Assembly: GCF_004028635.1 (NCBI RefSeq)
Contig: NZ_RQJW01000006.1
Span: 496,001-560,000 of the forward strand
From: Streptomyces cyaneus
GTDB taxonomy: Bacteria; Actinomycetota; Actinomycetes; Streptomycetales; Streptomycetaceae
DNA: 64,000 bases
Reading direction: 5' to 3'
The position numbers and the translations under genes were made by a program. The notes under the pieces are model-generated. The model did not search any database. It saw only the letters and a program-made list of their open reading frames with translations, and was not told the DNA's origin. Of the stretch, positions 16,419 through 25,021 are shown one piece after another. Numbering within the stretch: position 1 is the first letter of the stretch; the number at the start of each line of letters is the position of its first letter.

Positions 16419-17249
16419 TCACCAGTGGACGACGACCTTGTCGCCGGTCCTCACCTGATCGAACATCTCCCCGATGGCTCGCTCGTCCCGTACGTTGACG
16501 CAGCCGTGCGAGGCGCCGGCGTAACCCGTGGCCGCGAAGTCGGACGAGTAGTGCACCGCCTGGCCACCGCTGAAGAACATCGCGTACGGCATGGGCGAGT
16601 CATAGAGCGTCGACACATGGTGCCGGGACTTCCAGTAGACGCTGAACACACCTTCCCGCGTCGGTGTGTACTGCGCCCCGAACCGCACCGGCACCGTCAG
16701 CAGCGTCCGCCCGTCGATCATCCAGCGCAGCGTCCGGCTCGACTTGCTGATGCACAGCACCCGCCCGGTCAGGCACCGCGCGTCCGGCGCGTCGGCGGGC
16801 TGCCCGCCCATCAGGTACAGGTCCCACTTGCCGGGCTCGCGCGTCATCTTCAGCAGCCGCTCCCAGGTGACCTCGTCGGTCTTCCCCGTCTTCGGCAGCC
16901 CGCGCTTGCCCTGGAAGCCCTTGACGGCCCGCTCGGTCAGATCGTCGTACGTCCCGGTCGGCCCGTCGAAGAGCCAGGCGATCTGCCGCAGCCGGGCCTG
17001 GAGCTCGCGCACGTCACGGCCCTCGTCGCCCCGCGACCACAGCACGGCGGGCGCCGGCGACGCGGGTTCGGCGCTCGGCTTGTCGTCGGGCGGCGCGGAC
17101 TTCGGGGACGGTGTGCCGCTCGGGAGGTCGATGCGCACCGGCGAGCGCTGCTCCTCGCCCGAAGCCTGCACCGTACAGCCGCACAGCACCGTCAGCGCGG
17201 CGCCCGCAGCGAGTACCGCAGTCGATCTCCCCATGCCCTTGGTACGCAT
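16419..17249 (-). CDS. L,D-transpeptidase lipoprotein with peptidoglycan-binding domain
   Basis: A 276-residue exported protein that should form 3-3 cross-links in peptidoglycan. The start ATG at 17249 follows a G-rich ribosome site. The signal peptide ends in the lipobox TVLCGC. A Ser/Pro-rich linker leads to a peptidoglycan-binding_1 domain (RDVRELQARLRQIAWLF to VKGFQGKRGLPKTG). The YkuD catalytic domain has the essential HxnSHGCxNxR signature, seen as AVHYSSDF and GASHGCVNVRD with Cys near residue 250. All catalytic residues are present. It stands alone, divergent from the mutase gene. Confidence 0.93.
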   Translation of the reverse strand: MRTKGMGRSTAVLAAGAALTVLCGCTVQASGEEQRSPVRIDLPSGTPSPKSAPPDDKPSAEPASPAPAVLWSRGDEGRDVRELQARLRQIAWLFDGPTGTYDDLTERAVKGFQGKRGLPKTGKTDEVTWERLLKMTREPGKWDLYLMGGQPADAPDARCLTGRVLCISKSSRTLRWMIDGRTLLTVPVRFGAQYTPTREGVFSVYWKSRHHVSTLYDSPMPYAMFFSGGQAVHYSSDFAATGYAGASHGCVNVRDERAIGEMFDQVRTGDKVVVHW

Positions 17250-17514
17250 CCCGGCCCCCGTCGTCTCACCGCGGCCACCCCGCCGGGCCGACCGCCCTGA
17301 TGTCACCTGAGATGTTCCCCGCGCGTGACCGGTTGCGAACTACGCGGCATGGTTGGACACAGAAGTGCACAAGGAAGCGCACACGGAAGTGCACGGCCCT
17401 GTGAGCAAGGTCCCAGGGCGGAGCCCTCCATCGGGCGCCGGCCCGGCCGCTACAGTCCGTGGCGAATCGTCTGTACTGGCGGGTAACAACCACAGCGATG
17501 CGGAGGCACACACG

Positions 17515-19095
17515 ATGGCGCGCGAGTCGGAGTCCGGACTGCCCATCGAACCGGTCTACGGGCCGGACGCGCTGAACGGCTGGGACGCGGCCGAGAAGCT
17601 GGGCGAGCCCGGCTCGTACCCCTTCACCCGTGGCGTGTATCCCACGATGTACACGGGCCGCCCCTGGACGATGCGCCAGTACGCCGGGTTCGGCACGGCC
17701 ACGGAGTCCAACGCCCGCTATCGCGACCTGATCGCGCACGGCACGATGGGCCTGTCGGTCGCCTTCGACCTGCCCACCCAGATGGGCCACGACTCCGACG
17801 CGCCGATCGCCCACGGTGAGGTGGGCAAGGTGGGCGTCGCCATCGACTCGATCGACGACATGCGGGTGCTGTTCGGCGGGATCCCGCTGGACAAGGTGTC
17901 GACGTCGATGACGATCAACGCGCCGGCCGCGCTGCTGCTTCTGCTGTACCAACTGGTGGCGGAGGAGCAGGGGGTCCCGGCGGACCGGCTCACCGGCACG
18001 ATCCAGAACGACGTGCTGAAGGAGTACATCGCGCGCGGGACGTACATCTTCCCGCCGAAGCCCTCCCTGCGGCTCATCGCCGACATCTTCAAGTACTGCC
18101 GGGCCGAGATCCCGAAGTGGAACACGATCTCGATCTCCGGCTACCACATGGCCGAGGCGGGCGCGTCGCCCGCGCAGGAGATCGCCTTCACCCTCGCCGA
18201 CGGCATCGAGTACGTCCGCACGGCGGTGGCGGCGGGCATGGACGTCGACGACTTCGCGCCGCGCCTGTCCTTCTTCTTCGTGGCCCGTACGACGATCCTC
18301 GAAGAGGTCGCCAAGTTCCGTGCCGCTCGCCGCATCTGGGCCCGGGTGATGCGGGAGGAGTTCGGCGCGAAGAACCCCAAGTCCCTGATGCTCCGCTTCC
18401 ACACCCAGACGGCCGGCGTGCAACTGACGGCCCAGCAGCCGGAGGTCAACCTCGTCCGGGTCGCCGTGCAGGGCCTCGCCGCGGTCCTCGGCGGCACCCA
18501 GTCCCTCCACACCAACTCCTTCGACGAGGCGATCGCGCTGCCGACGGACAAGTCGGCCCGCCTGGCCCTGCGTACGCAGCAGGTCCTCGCGTACGAGACG
18601 GACGTGACGGCGACGGTCGACCCCTTCGCGGGCTCGTACGTCATCGAGAAGATGACCGACGACGTGGAGGCGGCGGCGGTCGAGCTGATGCGGAAGGTCG
18701 AGGACCTCGGCGGCGCGGTGTCGGCCATCGAGCACGGCTTCCAGAAGAGCGAGATCGAGCGCAGCGCGTACCGGATCGCCCAGGAGACGGACGCCGGCGA
18801 GCGGGTCGTGGTCGGCGTGAACCGTTTCCAGCTGGACGCGGAGGAGCCGTACGAGCCGCTCCGCGTGGACCCGGCCATCGAGGCCCAGCAGGCGGAACGG
18901 CTGGCGAAGCTGCGGGAGGAGCGGGACCAGGGGGCGGTGGACTCGGCGCTGGCCGCGCTGAAGAAGGCGGCAGAGGGGGCGGACAACGTCCTGTACCCGA
19001 TGAAGGAGGCGCTGCGGGCTCGGGCGACTGTGGGGGAGGTGTGCAACGCCCTTCGGGAGATCTGGGGGACTTATGTGCCCAGCGATGCGTTCTGA
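17515..19095 (+). CDS. Methylmalonyl-CoA mutase-type catalytic subunit lacking a B12 domain
   Basis: The 526-residue product is the TIM-barrel half of a coenzyme B12-dependent acyl-CoA mutase; the usual C-terminal cobalamin-binding domain (DxHxxG) is absent. The specificity residues are of methylmalonyl-CoA type, not isobutyryl-CoA type: Tyr56 in RQYAGFG, Phe84 in VAFDLPT and Arg174 in YIARGTYIFPP. Isobutyryl-CoA mutase has Phe and Gln at the Tyr and Arg positions. A separate small B12 subunit is required and is not encoded nearby. The ATG at 17515 has GGAGG upstream. Confidence 0.88.
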   Translation: MARESESGLPIEPVYGPDALNGWDAAEKLGEPGSYPFTRGVYPTMYTGRPWTMRQYAGFGTATESNARYRDLIAHGTMGLSVAFDLPTQMGHDSDAPIAHGEVGKVGVAIDSIDDMRVLFGGIPLDKVSTSMTINAPAALLLLLYQLVAEEQGVPADRLTGTIQNDVLKEYIARGTYIFPPKPSLRLIADIFKYCRAEIPKWNTISISGYHMAEAGASPAQEIAFTLADGIEYVRTAVAAGMDVDDFAPRLSFFFVARTTILEEVAKFRAARRIWARVMREEFGAKNPKSLMLRFHTQTAGVQLTAQQPEVNLVRVAVQGLAAVLGGTQSLHTNSFDEAIALPTDKSARLALRTQQVLAYETDVTATVDPFAGSYVIEKMTDDVEAAAVELMRKVEDLGGAVSAIEHGFQKSEIERSAYRIAQETDAGERVVVGVNRFQLDAEEPYEPLRVDPAIEAQQAERLAKLREERDQGAVDSALAALKKAAEGADNVLYPMKEALRARATVGEVCNALREIWGTYVPSDAF

Positions 19096-19188
19096 GCTGG
19101 GCGACTACTCCGTATGAGTGATCACGAGCTGAGTCCGGGTGTCTCCGGTTACGCTCGTTGCAGAGTGGGCCCCGAAAAGGAGGACGCC

Positions 19189-19773
19189 ATGGCCGTACTA
19201 CAGCAGGAGCTGACCCTGGGCGAGGCTGCCGCCCAGCTTGCCCGTGCACTGCCTGGCCACCGCGTGGAGATTCTCCAGGGGAGGCTCACTGTGACACCGC
19301 CGCCGGACGGCTCGCATGCGCTGTCGTTGTCTTGGCTGGTCGTGCAATTCCATATGGCCGGGGCACGGAAGGCTGGGCTCAGGTACGTCCAGGGCATCGG
19401 ACTCTGGCTGCCCACGTTGCCTGAGGACTTCGCGATCCCTGACTTCTCCATCGTCGACAAGGACTTCCGCGACGCTCACGTCACGAAGAACTATTACGCT
19501 CCGAACGTCTTCCGCATGGTCGTGGAAGTGACGTCGTCGAACTGGTCCGACGACCTCGGCCCCAAGGTCGAGTGCTACGCCCAGGCCGGCGTCCCTGCCT
19601 ACCTCATCGCCGACCGCAAACACGACGAGGTCCTCCTCTACCAGGACCCGGCCGATGGCAAGTACGCCGACCCCCAGCGCTTCAAGCGCGGCCAGACCGT
19701 CCCCGTCCCCGAATCCGTCGGCGTCACCCTCGAACTCGCCGTCGACACCCTCCTCGACGGCGACGACGACTAG
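19189..19773 (+). CDS. Uma2-family protein
   Basis: A 194-residue Uma2 (DUF820) protein, paralogous to the gene at 259. The ATG at 19189 follows AAGGAGG. Motifs in order are HRVEILQGRLTVTPPP, the DFAIPDFSIVD acidic segment, FRMVVEVTSSNW and VPAYLIADRKHDEV. These are the expected sheet and ligand positions of the PD-(D/E)XK-like core. Its TAG stop overlaps the stop of the convergent monooxygenase in a shared CTAG, so the two genes abut tail to tail. Function is uncertain. Confidence 0.87.
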   Translation: MAVLQQELTLGEAAAQLARALPGHRVEILQGRLTVTPPPDGSHALSLSWLVVQFHMAGARKAGLRYVQGIGLWLPTLPEDFAIPDFSIVDKDFRDAHVTKNYYAPNVFRMVVEVTSSNWSDDLGPKVECYAQAGVPAYLIADRKHDEVLLYQDPADGKYADPQRFKRGQTVPVPESVGVTLELAVDTLLDGDDD

Positions 19774-21200
19774 CGCAGGCCGAAGCGGGCCAGGTAGCCC
19801 ATGAGCCCGGCTGCCTGGTCCCCGGCCCACCCCACGTACCCGTCCGGCCGCACCAGGAACAACCCGGATCCGTACGTCCCCTGCGCGGGGCCCCCTCGAA
19901 TCACCCGCACCGCTTCCGGCACCTCGGCCGCTTGTACCCCCACCGCGACCAACGTCCAGTGCGGCCCCCGAAACGCATCAAACAGCCGCACGCCACCCAG
20001 CACCCCGTCCGGCGCCCGATCCCCGGCCCGCACCGCCCCCACCGCGTCCCGCGTCTCCTCCGTCAGGCTCGACTCCCGGTACCCCAGCCCCAGTTGACGC
20101 GTAGCCTCCCCGCGCCGCACCTCCCCGCGATGCACGCTCGTCGACAGCCCCAGCATGTCCGCCGCGATGGCCCGCCGCTCCTCCTCGTACGTGCCCAGCA
20201 GAGCTTCGTCCGCCCCGTCCCGCAGCACCGCCCCCAGCTTCCACCCCAGGTTGTACGCGTCCTGCACGCTGGTGTTGAGCCCCTGCCCGCCGGCCGGTGA
20301 ATGCACATGGGCGGCATCCCCAGCCAGGAACACCCGCCTGTCCCGGAACCGGTCCGCCAGCGCAGCCCGCGGCCGGAAGTCCGAGGCCCAGCGCACCTCG
20401 GTCACGTCCTCCGGCGCCAGATGCGAGCGCGCGGCTACGACCTTGCGTATGCCCTCCAGGGAGACGTCGACCGACGCACCCTCCGCGAACTGGGCCACCA
20501 CCTGGAAGTCCTCCGTACCCGCGAGCGGGCAGATGGCCAGGAAGCCGTCGCCCTCCCCGCTCGGCGGGAAGATGTGCCAGTTGTCGCGGTCCAGGCCCGT
20601 GATCCTGACGTCCGCCACCAGCATCGGGCTCGGGTCGACGGTCTCCCCGGTCATGCCGATGCCGAGAGACCGCCGCAGCGCCGAGCGGCCACCGTCGGCG
20701 GCGACGACGTACGGTGCGCGGACGCTCTCGCCGGCCGCGAAGCGGACCGTCACTCCGTCCTCGTCCTGTGTGACCCCGACGACCTCCCGGCCGAAGGCGA
20801 CCTTCCCGCCCAGCTCCTCCAGCCGGCCGAACAGGATCTCCTGCGTCCGCCACTGCGGCACCATCCACGGCTCGGTGTACGGCGAGTCCTCCGTCACCTC
20901 CGCCGGGTCGAACATCTGGTGCTCGCCGACCCGCTTCCCGTCCTGCCAGATCATCCCGACGGGATAGCTGCCGCCCGCCGCGTGGATCGCGTCGAGTACG
21001 CCCAGGTCGTCGAAGACCTCCCTCGTGCGCGGCTGGATCCCCTTGCCGCGTGATCCGGGGAGGAGCGCGTCGGCCCGCTCCACGACCAGCGCCTCCACCC
21101 CGCGCCGGGCGAGGTCGATGCCGAGGGTGAGGCCGGTGGGGCCCGCGCCCACGATCAGTACATCGGTCCGTACAGCCGGTACATCGGTTCGTGCAGCCAT
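19770..21200 (-). CDS. FAD-dependent aromatic monooxygenase
   Basis: A 476-residue class A flavin monooxygenase of the PheA/TfdB type, which uses NAD(P)H and oxygen to hydroxylate aromatic or polyketide substrates. It has the N-terminal FAD motif VGAGPTGLTLGIDLARRG, a central VVAADGGRSALRR segment (the DG motif), and the second FAD motif FLAGDAAHVHSPAGGQGLNTSVQDAYNL near residue 290. A thioredoxin-like C-terminal domain is reduced to the final 90 residues. It is divergent from a TetR gene across two operator-like palindromes, so it is probably repressed by that TetR and induced by its substrate. Confidence 0.9.
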   Translation of the reverse strand: MAARTDVPAVRTDVLIVGAGPTGLTLGIDLARRGVEALVVERADALLPGSRGKGIQPRTREVFDDLGVLDAIHAAGGSYPVGMIWQDGKRVGEHQMFDPAEVTEDSPYTEPWMVPQWRTQEILFGRLEELGGKVAFGREVVGVTQDEDGVTVRFAAGESVRAPYVVAADGGRSALRRSLGIGMTGETVDPSPMLVADVRITGLDRDNWHIFPPSGEGDGFLAICPLAGTEDFQVVAQFAEGASVDVSLEGIRKVVAARSHLAPEDVTEVRWASDFRPRAALADRFRDRRVFLAGDAAHVHSPAGGQGLNTSVQDAYNLGWKLGAVLRDGADEALLGTYEEERRAIAADMLGLSTSVHRGEVRRGEATRQLGLGYRESSLTEETRDAVGAVRAGDRAPDGVLGGVRLFDAFRGPHWTLVAVGVQAAEVPEAVRVIRGGPAQGTYGSGLFLVRPDGYVGWAGDQAAGLMGYLARFGLR

Positions 21201-21211
21201 GATCCATTCTC

Positions 21212-21226
21212 CTTAACGCTGTTAAG
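21212..21226. promoter_or_regulatory. TetR operator-like palindrome O1
   Basis: CTTAAC-GCT-GTTAAG, with perfect 6-bp arms, lies 12 bases upstream of the monooxygenase start. Its near-twin at 21249 lies 37 bases away centre to centre. TetR-family repressors usually bind such paired sites in a shared divergent promoter. Confidence 0.8.
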
Positions 21227-21248
21227 TGCGCTTGGGTGCAAGGGTGGC

Positions 21249-21263
21249 CTTAACGCCGTTAAG
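21249..21263. promoter_or_regulatory. TetR operator-like palindrome O2
   Basis: CTTAAC-GCC-GTTAAG, the same arms as O1, ends 9 bases before the TetR GTG start. It should mediate autoregulation of the TetR gene as well as control of the monooxygenase. Confidence 0.8.
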
Positions 21264-21272
21264 CTGTCAAGC

Positions 21273-21923
21273 GTGACTACGGAACGCCGGACGCCCCTCG
21301 ACCGCACACGCGTCGCGGACACCGCCCTCAAGCTCCTGAACGAGGTCGGTCTGGACGGCCTCACCCTGCGCGCCATCGCCAAGGAGCTGGACGTCAAGGC
21401 ACCGGCCCTGTACTGGCACTTCAAGGACAAACAGGCACTGCTGGACGAGATGGCGACCGAGATGTACCGGCGGATGGTCGCCGGGACGCCCCTCGGCCCC
21501 GCCGACACCTGGCAGGAACGGCTGCTCAAGTCCAACCGCGGACTGCGCGCGGCGCTGCTCCGCTACCGCGACGGCGCGAAGGTCTTCAGCGGCTCCCGCT
21601 TCACCGGCATCGAGCACGCCGAACAGATGGAGGACAACCTGCGCCTGTTCACGACCGCCGGCTTCACCCTCGCCCAGGCGGTCCGCGCGACCTCGGCGAC
21701 GTACTTCTACACCCTCGGCTTCGTCACGGAGGAACAGGGCGTCGAGCCGCTGCCCGGCGAGCGCCGCGAGGGCTACGACGTAGCGCAACGCGCCCGCCTG
21801 ATGGCCGACTTTCCCCTGTCGGCTCAGGCGGGCGCGGAGATGTTCGAGGACTACGACCGGCACTTCGAGGAAGGGCTCGCCCTGGTGATCGCCGGGATCG
21901 AGGCGCGGTACCCGGTGGGGTAG
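21273..21923 (+). CDS. TetR-family regulator of the adjacent monooxygenase
   Basis: A 216-residue TetR repressor. The N-terminal helix-turn-helix is clear: VADTALKLLNEVGLDGLTLRAIAKELDVKAPALYWHFKDKQALL. The C-terminal domain is of the TetR_C tetracycline-repressor type (RYRDGAKVFSGSRF, TLGFVTEEQGVEP). The GTG at 21273 immediately follows operator O2. The ligand is unknown, but by position it is probably a substrate or product of the divergent flavin monooxygenase. No export pump is adjacent. Confidence 0.92.
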   Translation: MTTERRTPLDRTRVADTALKLLNEVGLDGLTLRAIAKELDVKAPALYWHFKDKQALLDEMATEMYRRMVAGTPLGPADTWQERLLKSNRGLRAALLRYRDGAKVFSGSRFTGIEHAEQMEDNLRLFTTAGFTLAQAVRATSATYFYTLGFVTEEQGVEPLPGERREGYDVAQRARLMADFPLSAQAGAEMFEDYDRHFEEGLALVIAGIEARYPVG

Positions 21924-21927
21924 GCGA

Positions 21928-22347
21928 TCAGTAGTTCTCGACGTAGGTGTTGATGCAGTCCTTCCAGGTGCCGTCGGGCAGCAGCTTGCACACGGTGAAC
22001 TTCACTTCCTCGCCGTATGCCGGACGGGGGCTGTTGTCGGCGAGGCCGTTGTAGTTGGTCGAGCCGCAGCCCCGGACGCTCACCAGTCCGCTGGTCGTCC
22101 ACGAGCTGTTCCGCCACACATAGGCGGCGGCGATGATGCCGTTGTCGCCGTCGCAGAAGGCGTCGTACACCTCGATCGCGCCCGAGCCGCCACCGTGGAA
22201 GTAGCCGCTGCCGAGGTAGGTGCCCGAGGTGCCCCAGACCTGAACGGTGGTCGTCACAGCCGAGGCGGAGCCGGCCGCCGCCACCGTGAGCCCCGTCGCC
22301 GCGGCGACACAGGCGGCCAAGCTGCCCAGTCTGTTGCGGATACGCAT
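21928..22347 (-). CDS. Small secreted cysteine-containing protein
   Basis: A 139-residue exported protein. The ATG at 22347 follows a clear GGAG; the frame is open further upstream but lacks a ribosome site. A Sec signal (RIRNRLGSLAACVAAATGLTVAAAGSASA) ends in an AxA site near residue 32. The mature part of about 105 residues has four Cys, likely two disulfides, and aromatic/Gly-rich beta-like segments (VQVWGTSGTYLGSGYFHGG). It resembles small streptomycete secreted beta proteins, but the family is not identified. It lies four bases past the TetR stop, convergent. Confidence 0.75.
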   Translation of the reverse strand: MRIRNRLGSLAACVAAATGLTVAAAGSASAVTTTVQVWGTSGTYLGSGYFHGGGSGAIEVYDAFCDGDNGIIAAAYVWRNSSWTTSGLVSVRGCGSTNYNGLADNSPRPAYGEEVKFTVCKLLPDGTWKDCINTYVENY

Positions 22348-22390
22348 TCCCTTACTCCTTCGCAGAGTTGGTCGAACACAAATCCTTCGA

Positions 22391-22410
22391 ACTGACGCGC
22401 TCACGTCAGT
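22391..22410. promoter_or_regulatory. Palindrome upstream of the secreted-protein gene
   Basis: ACTGACG-CGCTCA-CGTCAGT, with perfect 7-bp arms, lies 44 bases upstream of the minus-strand start at 22347. It may be an operator. No cognate regulator is obvious. Confidence 0.45.
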
Positions 22411-22632
22411 CCGGGCCACACCTCATCAGCGGGGGATGGACACGCGCCGGTCATCGTGTAGCGGAATGATGGACGCCGTACGAAGCCCGGCGCGGCCCGG
22501 CGGCCGGCGTGGGGCCGCGGCATGGTGATGTCATGCCGAGTTCACCTGGAGGTCGGCGAGGTGTCGCGTTCAAGCAGCTCGTGCGTTCCTAGGATCGCGG
22601 AGATTTCCCGCTGAGAATCCAGGTGTGCACAC

Positions 22633-23616
22633 GTGGCCAACCAATCCACCCTGTCCGTGATCGTCCCCTGCTACAACATCGAGTCGTACGTACCCGAGAC
22701 GGTGACCAGCCTGGTCAACAACGAACGGGACGACTTCGAGTTCATCTTCGTCGAGGACCGGTCCACCAAGGACAAGACGTACGAAGCGCTGCTGACGCTG
22801 ACGAAGAGACTCAAGAACAGTCGGGTGATACGGCACGAGCAGAACGGCGGACTGGCTACCGCGCGCAACACCGGCATCGACGCCGCCGAGGGCCGCTACC
22901 TCACCTTCCTCGACGGTGACGACTGGCTGGCGCCGGGCTATCTCGCGGATCTCGTGGACGCCATCGAGCGGTTCGACGTCGACTTCGTACGGACCGACCA
23001 CGTGCAGGTCACGGGCATCGAGCGGACCGTCCACCGGGCGCCCGAGGGACGACGGCACACCCCGCTCGACCCGCGCACCTCGATCCTCCCCGTCGACGAC
23101 ACCACCATGGTCGACTACCCGTACGCCTGGGCCGGCGTCTACCACCGCCGCCTCCTCGACAAGGGCATGCTCCGCTTCCACGACGGACTGAAGACCGCCG
23201 AGGACCGCCCCTGGATCTGGGACCTGCACCGCAGGGCCGACTCCTACGCCGTCGCCAGCCTGCGCGGGGTCTTCTACCGCCGGGGCGTGGCCAGTTCGCT
23301 CACTCAAATCGGTGACGTTCGCCAGCTGGACTTCTTCCGCTCCTTCGACCTCGTCCTCGCAGAGCTCGCCGACGACCCCGAGGTGGGCAGGCTGCGCAAG
23401 AAGGCGCTGCGCAACTACTGCGTCGTCATCGCCCACCAACTGCTCAGCCGCGGCCGGTTCGAGCGCAGCATCGCGGCCAAGCTGAAGCAGATGGCCGCGG
23501 AGGCGCTGGGCAGGATGTCGGAGGACGAACTGGAAGAGGCCCTCGTCGGGATGGGCGAGGAGCGCGTGTACATGCTGCGCCGGATAAGGGGCGGCATGAA
23601 GGGAGTGGCGGCATGA
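22633..23616 (+). CDS. GT2 glycosyltransferase (glycopolymer module A)
   Basis: A 327-residue family 2 glycosyltransferase that starts at GTG 22633. The nucleotide-sugar motifs are LSVIVPCYNIESYV, FVEDRSTKDKT (the VDDGS-like motif is changed to VEDRS), GGLATARNTGIDAAEG and the metal-binding FLDGDDWL at about residues 92-99. The C-terminal part is helical and basic. It is closely related to the gene at 27650-28630. It overlaps the next gene by ATGA, pairing it with a polysialyltransferase-like enzyme. It probably builds the acceptor or repeating unit of a wall glycopolymer. Confidence 0.87.
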   Translation: MANQSTLSVIVPCYNIESYVPETVTSLVNNERDDFEFIFVEDRSTKDKTYEALLTLTKRLKNSRVIRHEQNGGLATARNTGIDAAEGRYLTFLDGDDWLAPGYLADLVDAIERFDVDFVRTDHVQVTGIERTVHRAPEGRRHTPLDPRTSILPVDDTTMVDYPYAWAGVYHRRLLDKGMLRFHDGLKTAEDRPWIWDLHRRADSYAVASLRGVFYRRGVASSLTQIGDVRQLDFFRSFDLVLAELADDPEVGRLRKKALRNYCVVIAHQLLSRGRFERSIAAKLKQMAAEALGRMSEDELEEALVGMGEERVYMLRRIRGGMKGVAA

Positions 23617-24956
23617 TCCAGATCTTCTTCTCGGCCACGCAGTACGCGGCCGCGACGGTCACCGCCGCCATACGGGCCGGCCAGTTCGGCCCGCGCGAGG
23701 GCGTGCGCCGCATCCTCGTCGTCAGCAACACCGCCGCGATCCCCGAGGTCGGCACCCCGCTGGACAAGATGGCCGGCTTCGAGAAGCTGCGCCCCGAGTT
23801 CGACGAGGTGCGCTCCTGGAACGAGTTCATCTCCCCGCACCACCCGGCCGGCTGGTCACCGCGCGGCCAGGACGCCCTGCTGTGGGAGAAGGCCGTACGC
23901 CTCGCCTGGAACCTGGGCGACGAGCCGGTCGAGATCGCCTGCGAGTCCATCCAGGCCAACCCCTCCCGCGCGGTCGCGGACATCTTCGCGGACAGCCCGA
24001 TCCATGTGTACGCGGACGGTCTGATGAGCTACGGCCCCACCCGCAACCGCATCCCGCACGGCATGAGCAGCCGCATCAAGCGCGTCCTCCACCTGGACCT
24101 GGTGCCGGGTCTGACGCCCATGCTCCTCGCCGAGTACGGCGTCGAGCCCGAGGCCGTCCCGAACGAGGCGATCATCGACGTCCTCGCCCAGATCGGCGAG
24201 TCCGGCGCCGGTGTCCTCGCCGAGCGACTTCCGGCCGACAGCCCGCCCACCGCCGTCCTCCTCGGCCAGTACCTCTCGGCCATCGACCTGATCACCCAGG
24301 ACGAGGAGGAGCAGCTGCACATCCGGTTCCTGCGCGCCGCCGCCCGCGCCGGCCACCAGGACATCCTGTTCAAGCCGCACCCGAGCGCACCGGCCGTCTT
24401 CAACGAGTCGCTGGAGGCGGTCGCCGCCGAACTCGGCGTCAGGCTCACCGTCCTGAACGAGCCCGTCCTCGCCGAGACCGTCTTCGCCTTCCTGAAGCCG
24501 AAGCTCGTCATCGGCTGCTTCTCCACCGCGCTGATGACCGCCGCCGCCTTCTACGGCATCCCCGTCGCCCGAGTCGGCACGGAACTGCTCCTCGAACGCA
24601 TCACGCCGTACGAGAACAGCAACCGCATCCCGCTGACCATCATCGACGCGGCCCTGCCCGACGCGGAGCACGCCGAGCTCGGCTCGCAGCTCGAACTCGC
24701 CGGGATGGCCGAGGGCCTGGCCCCGCTGGTGCGCAGCGTCGGCTACTGCATGCAGTCCCGCAAGCACCACGGCTCGCGCGACGAGGTCGCCGCCTGGCTC
24801 ACCGCCAACCTGGACCGGTACCAGCGCTACTTCAAGCGCCGCCGCCTCACCAGCCTCCGGCTCCCCGGCGGCAGCCCGGTCCGCGCGGAGGCGCTGCGCC
24901 GGCACCCGGCGGTCCGCAAGGCCGTACGGCAGCTGCGGCAGACGACGCGGAAGTAA
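23613..24956 (+). CDS. Polysialyltransferase-like glycosyltransferase (module A)
   Basis: A 447-residue protein with the motif set of bacterial (poly)sialyltransferases. A (D/E)(D/E)G-like HVYADGLMSYGP sits near residue 130, the HP motif is FKPHPSAPA near 250, and the Ser/Thr motif is IGCFSTAL near 300. Sequence order and length match the actinobacterial POLYST-type family. It should transfer CMP-activated nonulosonic acid onto a growing wall polymer. It is coupled by ATGA to the GT2 gene and followed by a very strong terminator. Donor and linkage are inferred from the locus. Confidence 0.82.
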   Translation: MIQIFFSATQYAAATVTAAIRAGQFGPREGVRRILVVSNTAAIPEVGTPLDKMAGFEKLRPEFDEVRSWNEFISPHHPAGWSPRGQDALLWEKAVRLAWNLGDEPVEIACESIQANPSRAVADIFADSPIHVYADGLMSYGPTRNRIPHGMSSRIKRVLHLDLVPGLTPMLLAEYGVEPEAVPNEAIIDVLAQIGESGAGVLAERLPADSPPTAVLLGQYLSAIDLITQDEEEQLHIRFLRAAARAGHQDILFKPHPSAPAVFNESLEAVAAELGVRLTVLNEPVLAETVFAFLKPKLVIGCFSTALMTAAAFYGIPVARVGTELLLERITPYENSNRIPLTIIDAALPDAEHAELGSQLELAGMAEGLAPLVRSVGYCMQSRKHHGSRDEVAAWLTANLDRYQRYFKRRRLTSLRLPGGSPVRAEALRRHPAVRKAVRQLRQTTRK

Positions 24957-24972
24957 CGCGCCGACCCGTAAC

Positions 24973-25013
24973 GGCAGTTGGGGCGCCCCGAGCCACGGGG
25001 CGCCCCAACTGCC
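24973..25013. terminator. Very strong bidirectional terminator
   Basis: A perfect 18-bp stem (first arm GGCAGTTGGGGCGCCCCG) with a 5-base loop AGCCA is followed by TTTCAGT. It separates the convergent polysialyltransferase-like (+) and acyltransferase (-) genes and is the strongest intrinsic terminator in this block. Confidence 0.9.
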
Positions 25014-25021
25014 TTTCAGTC

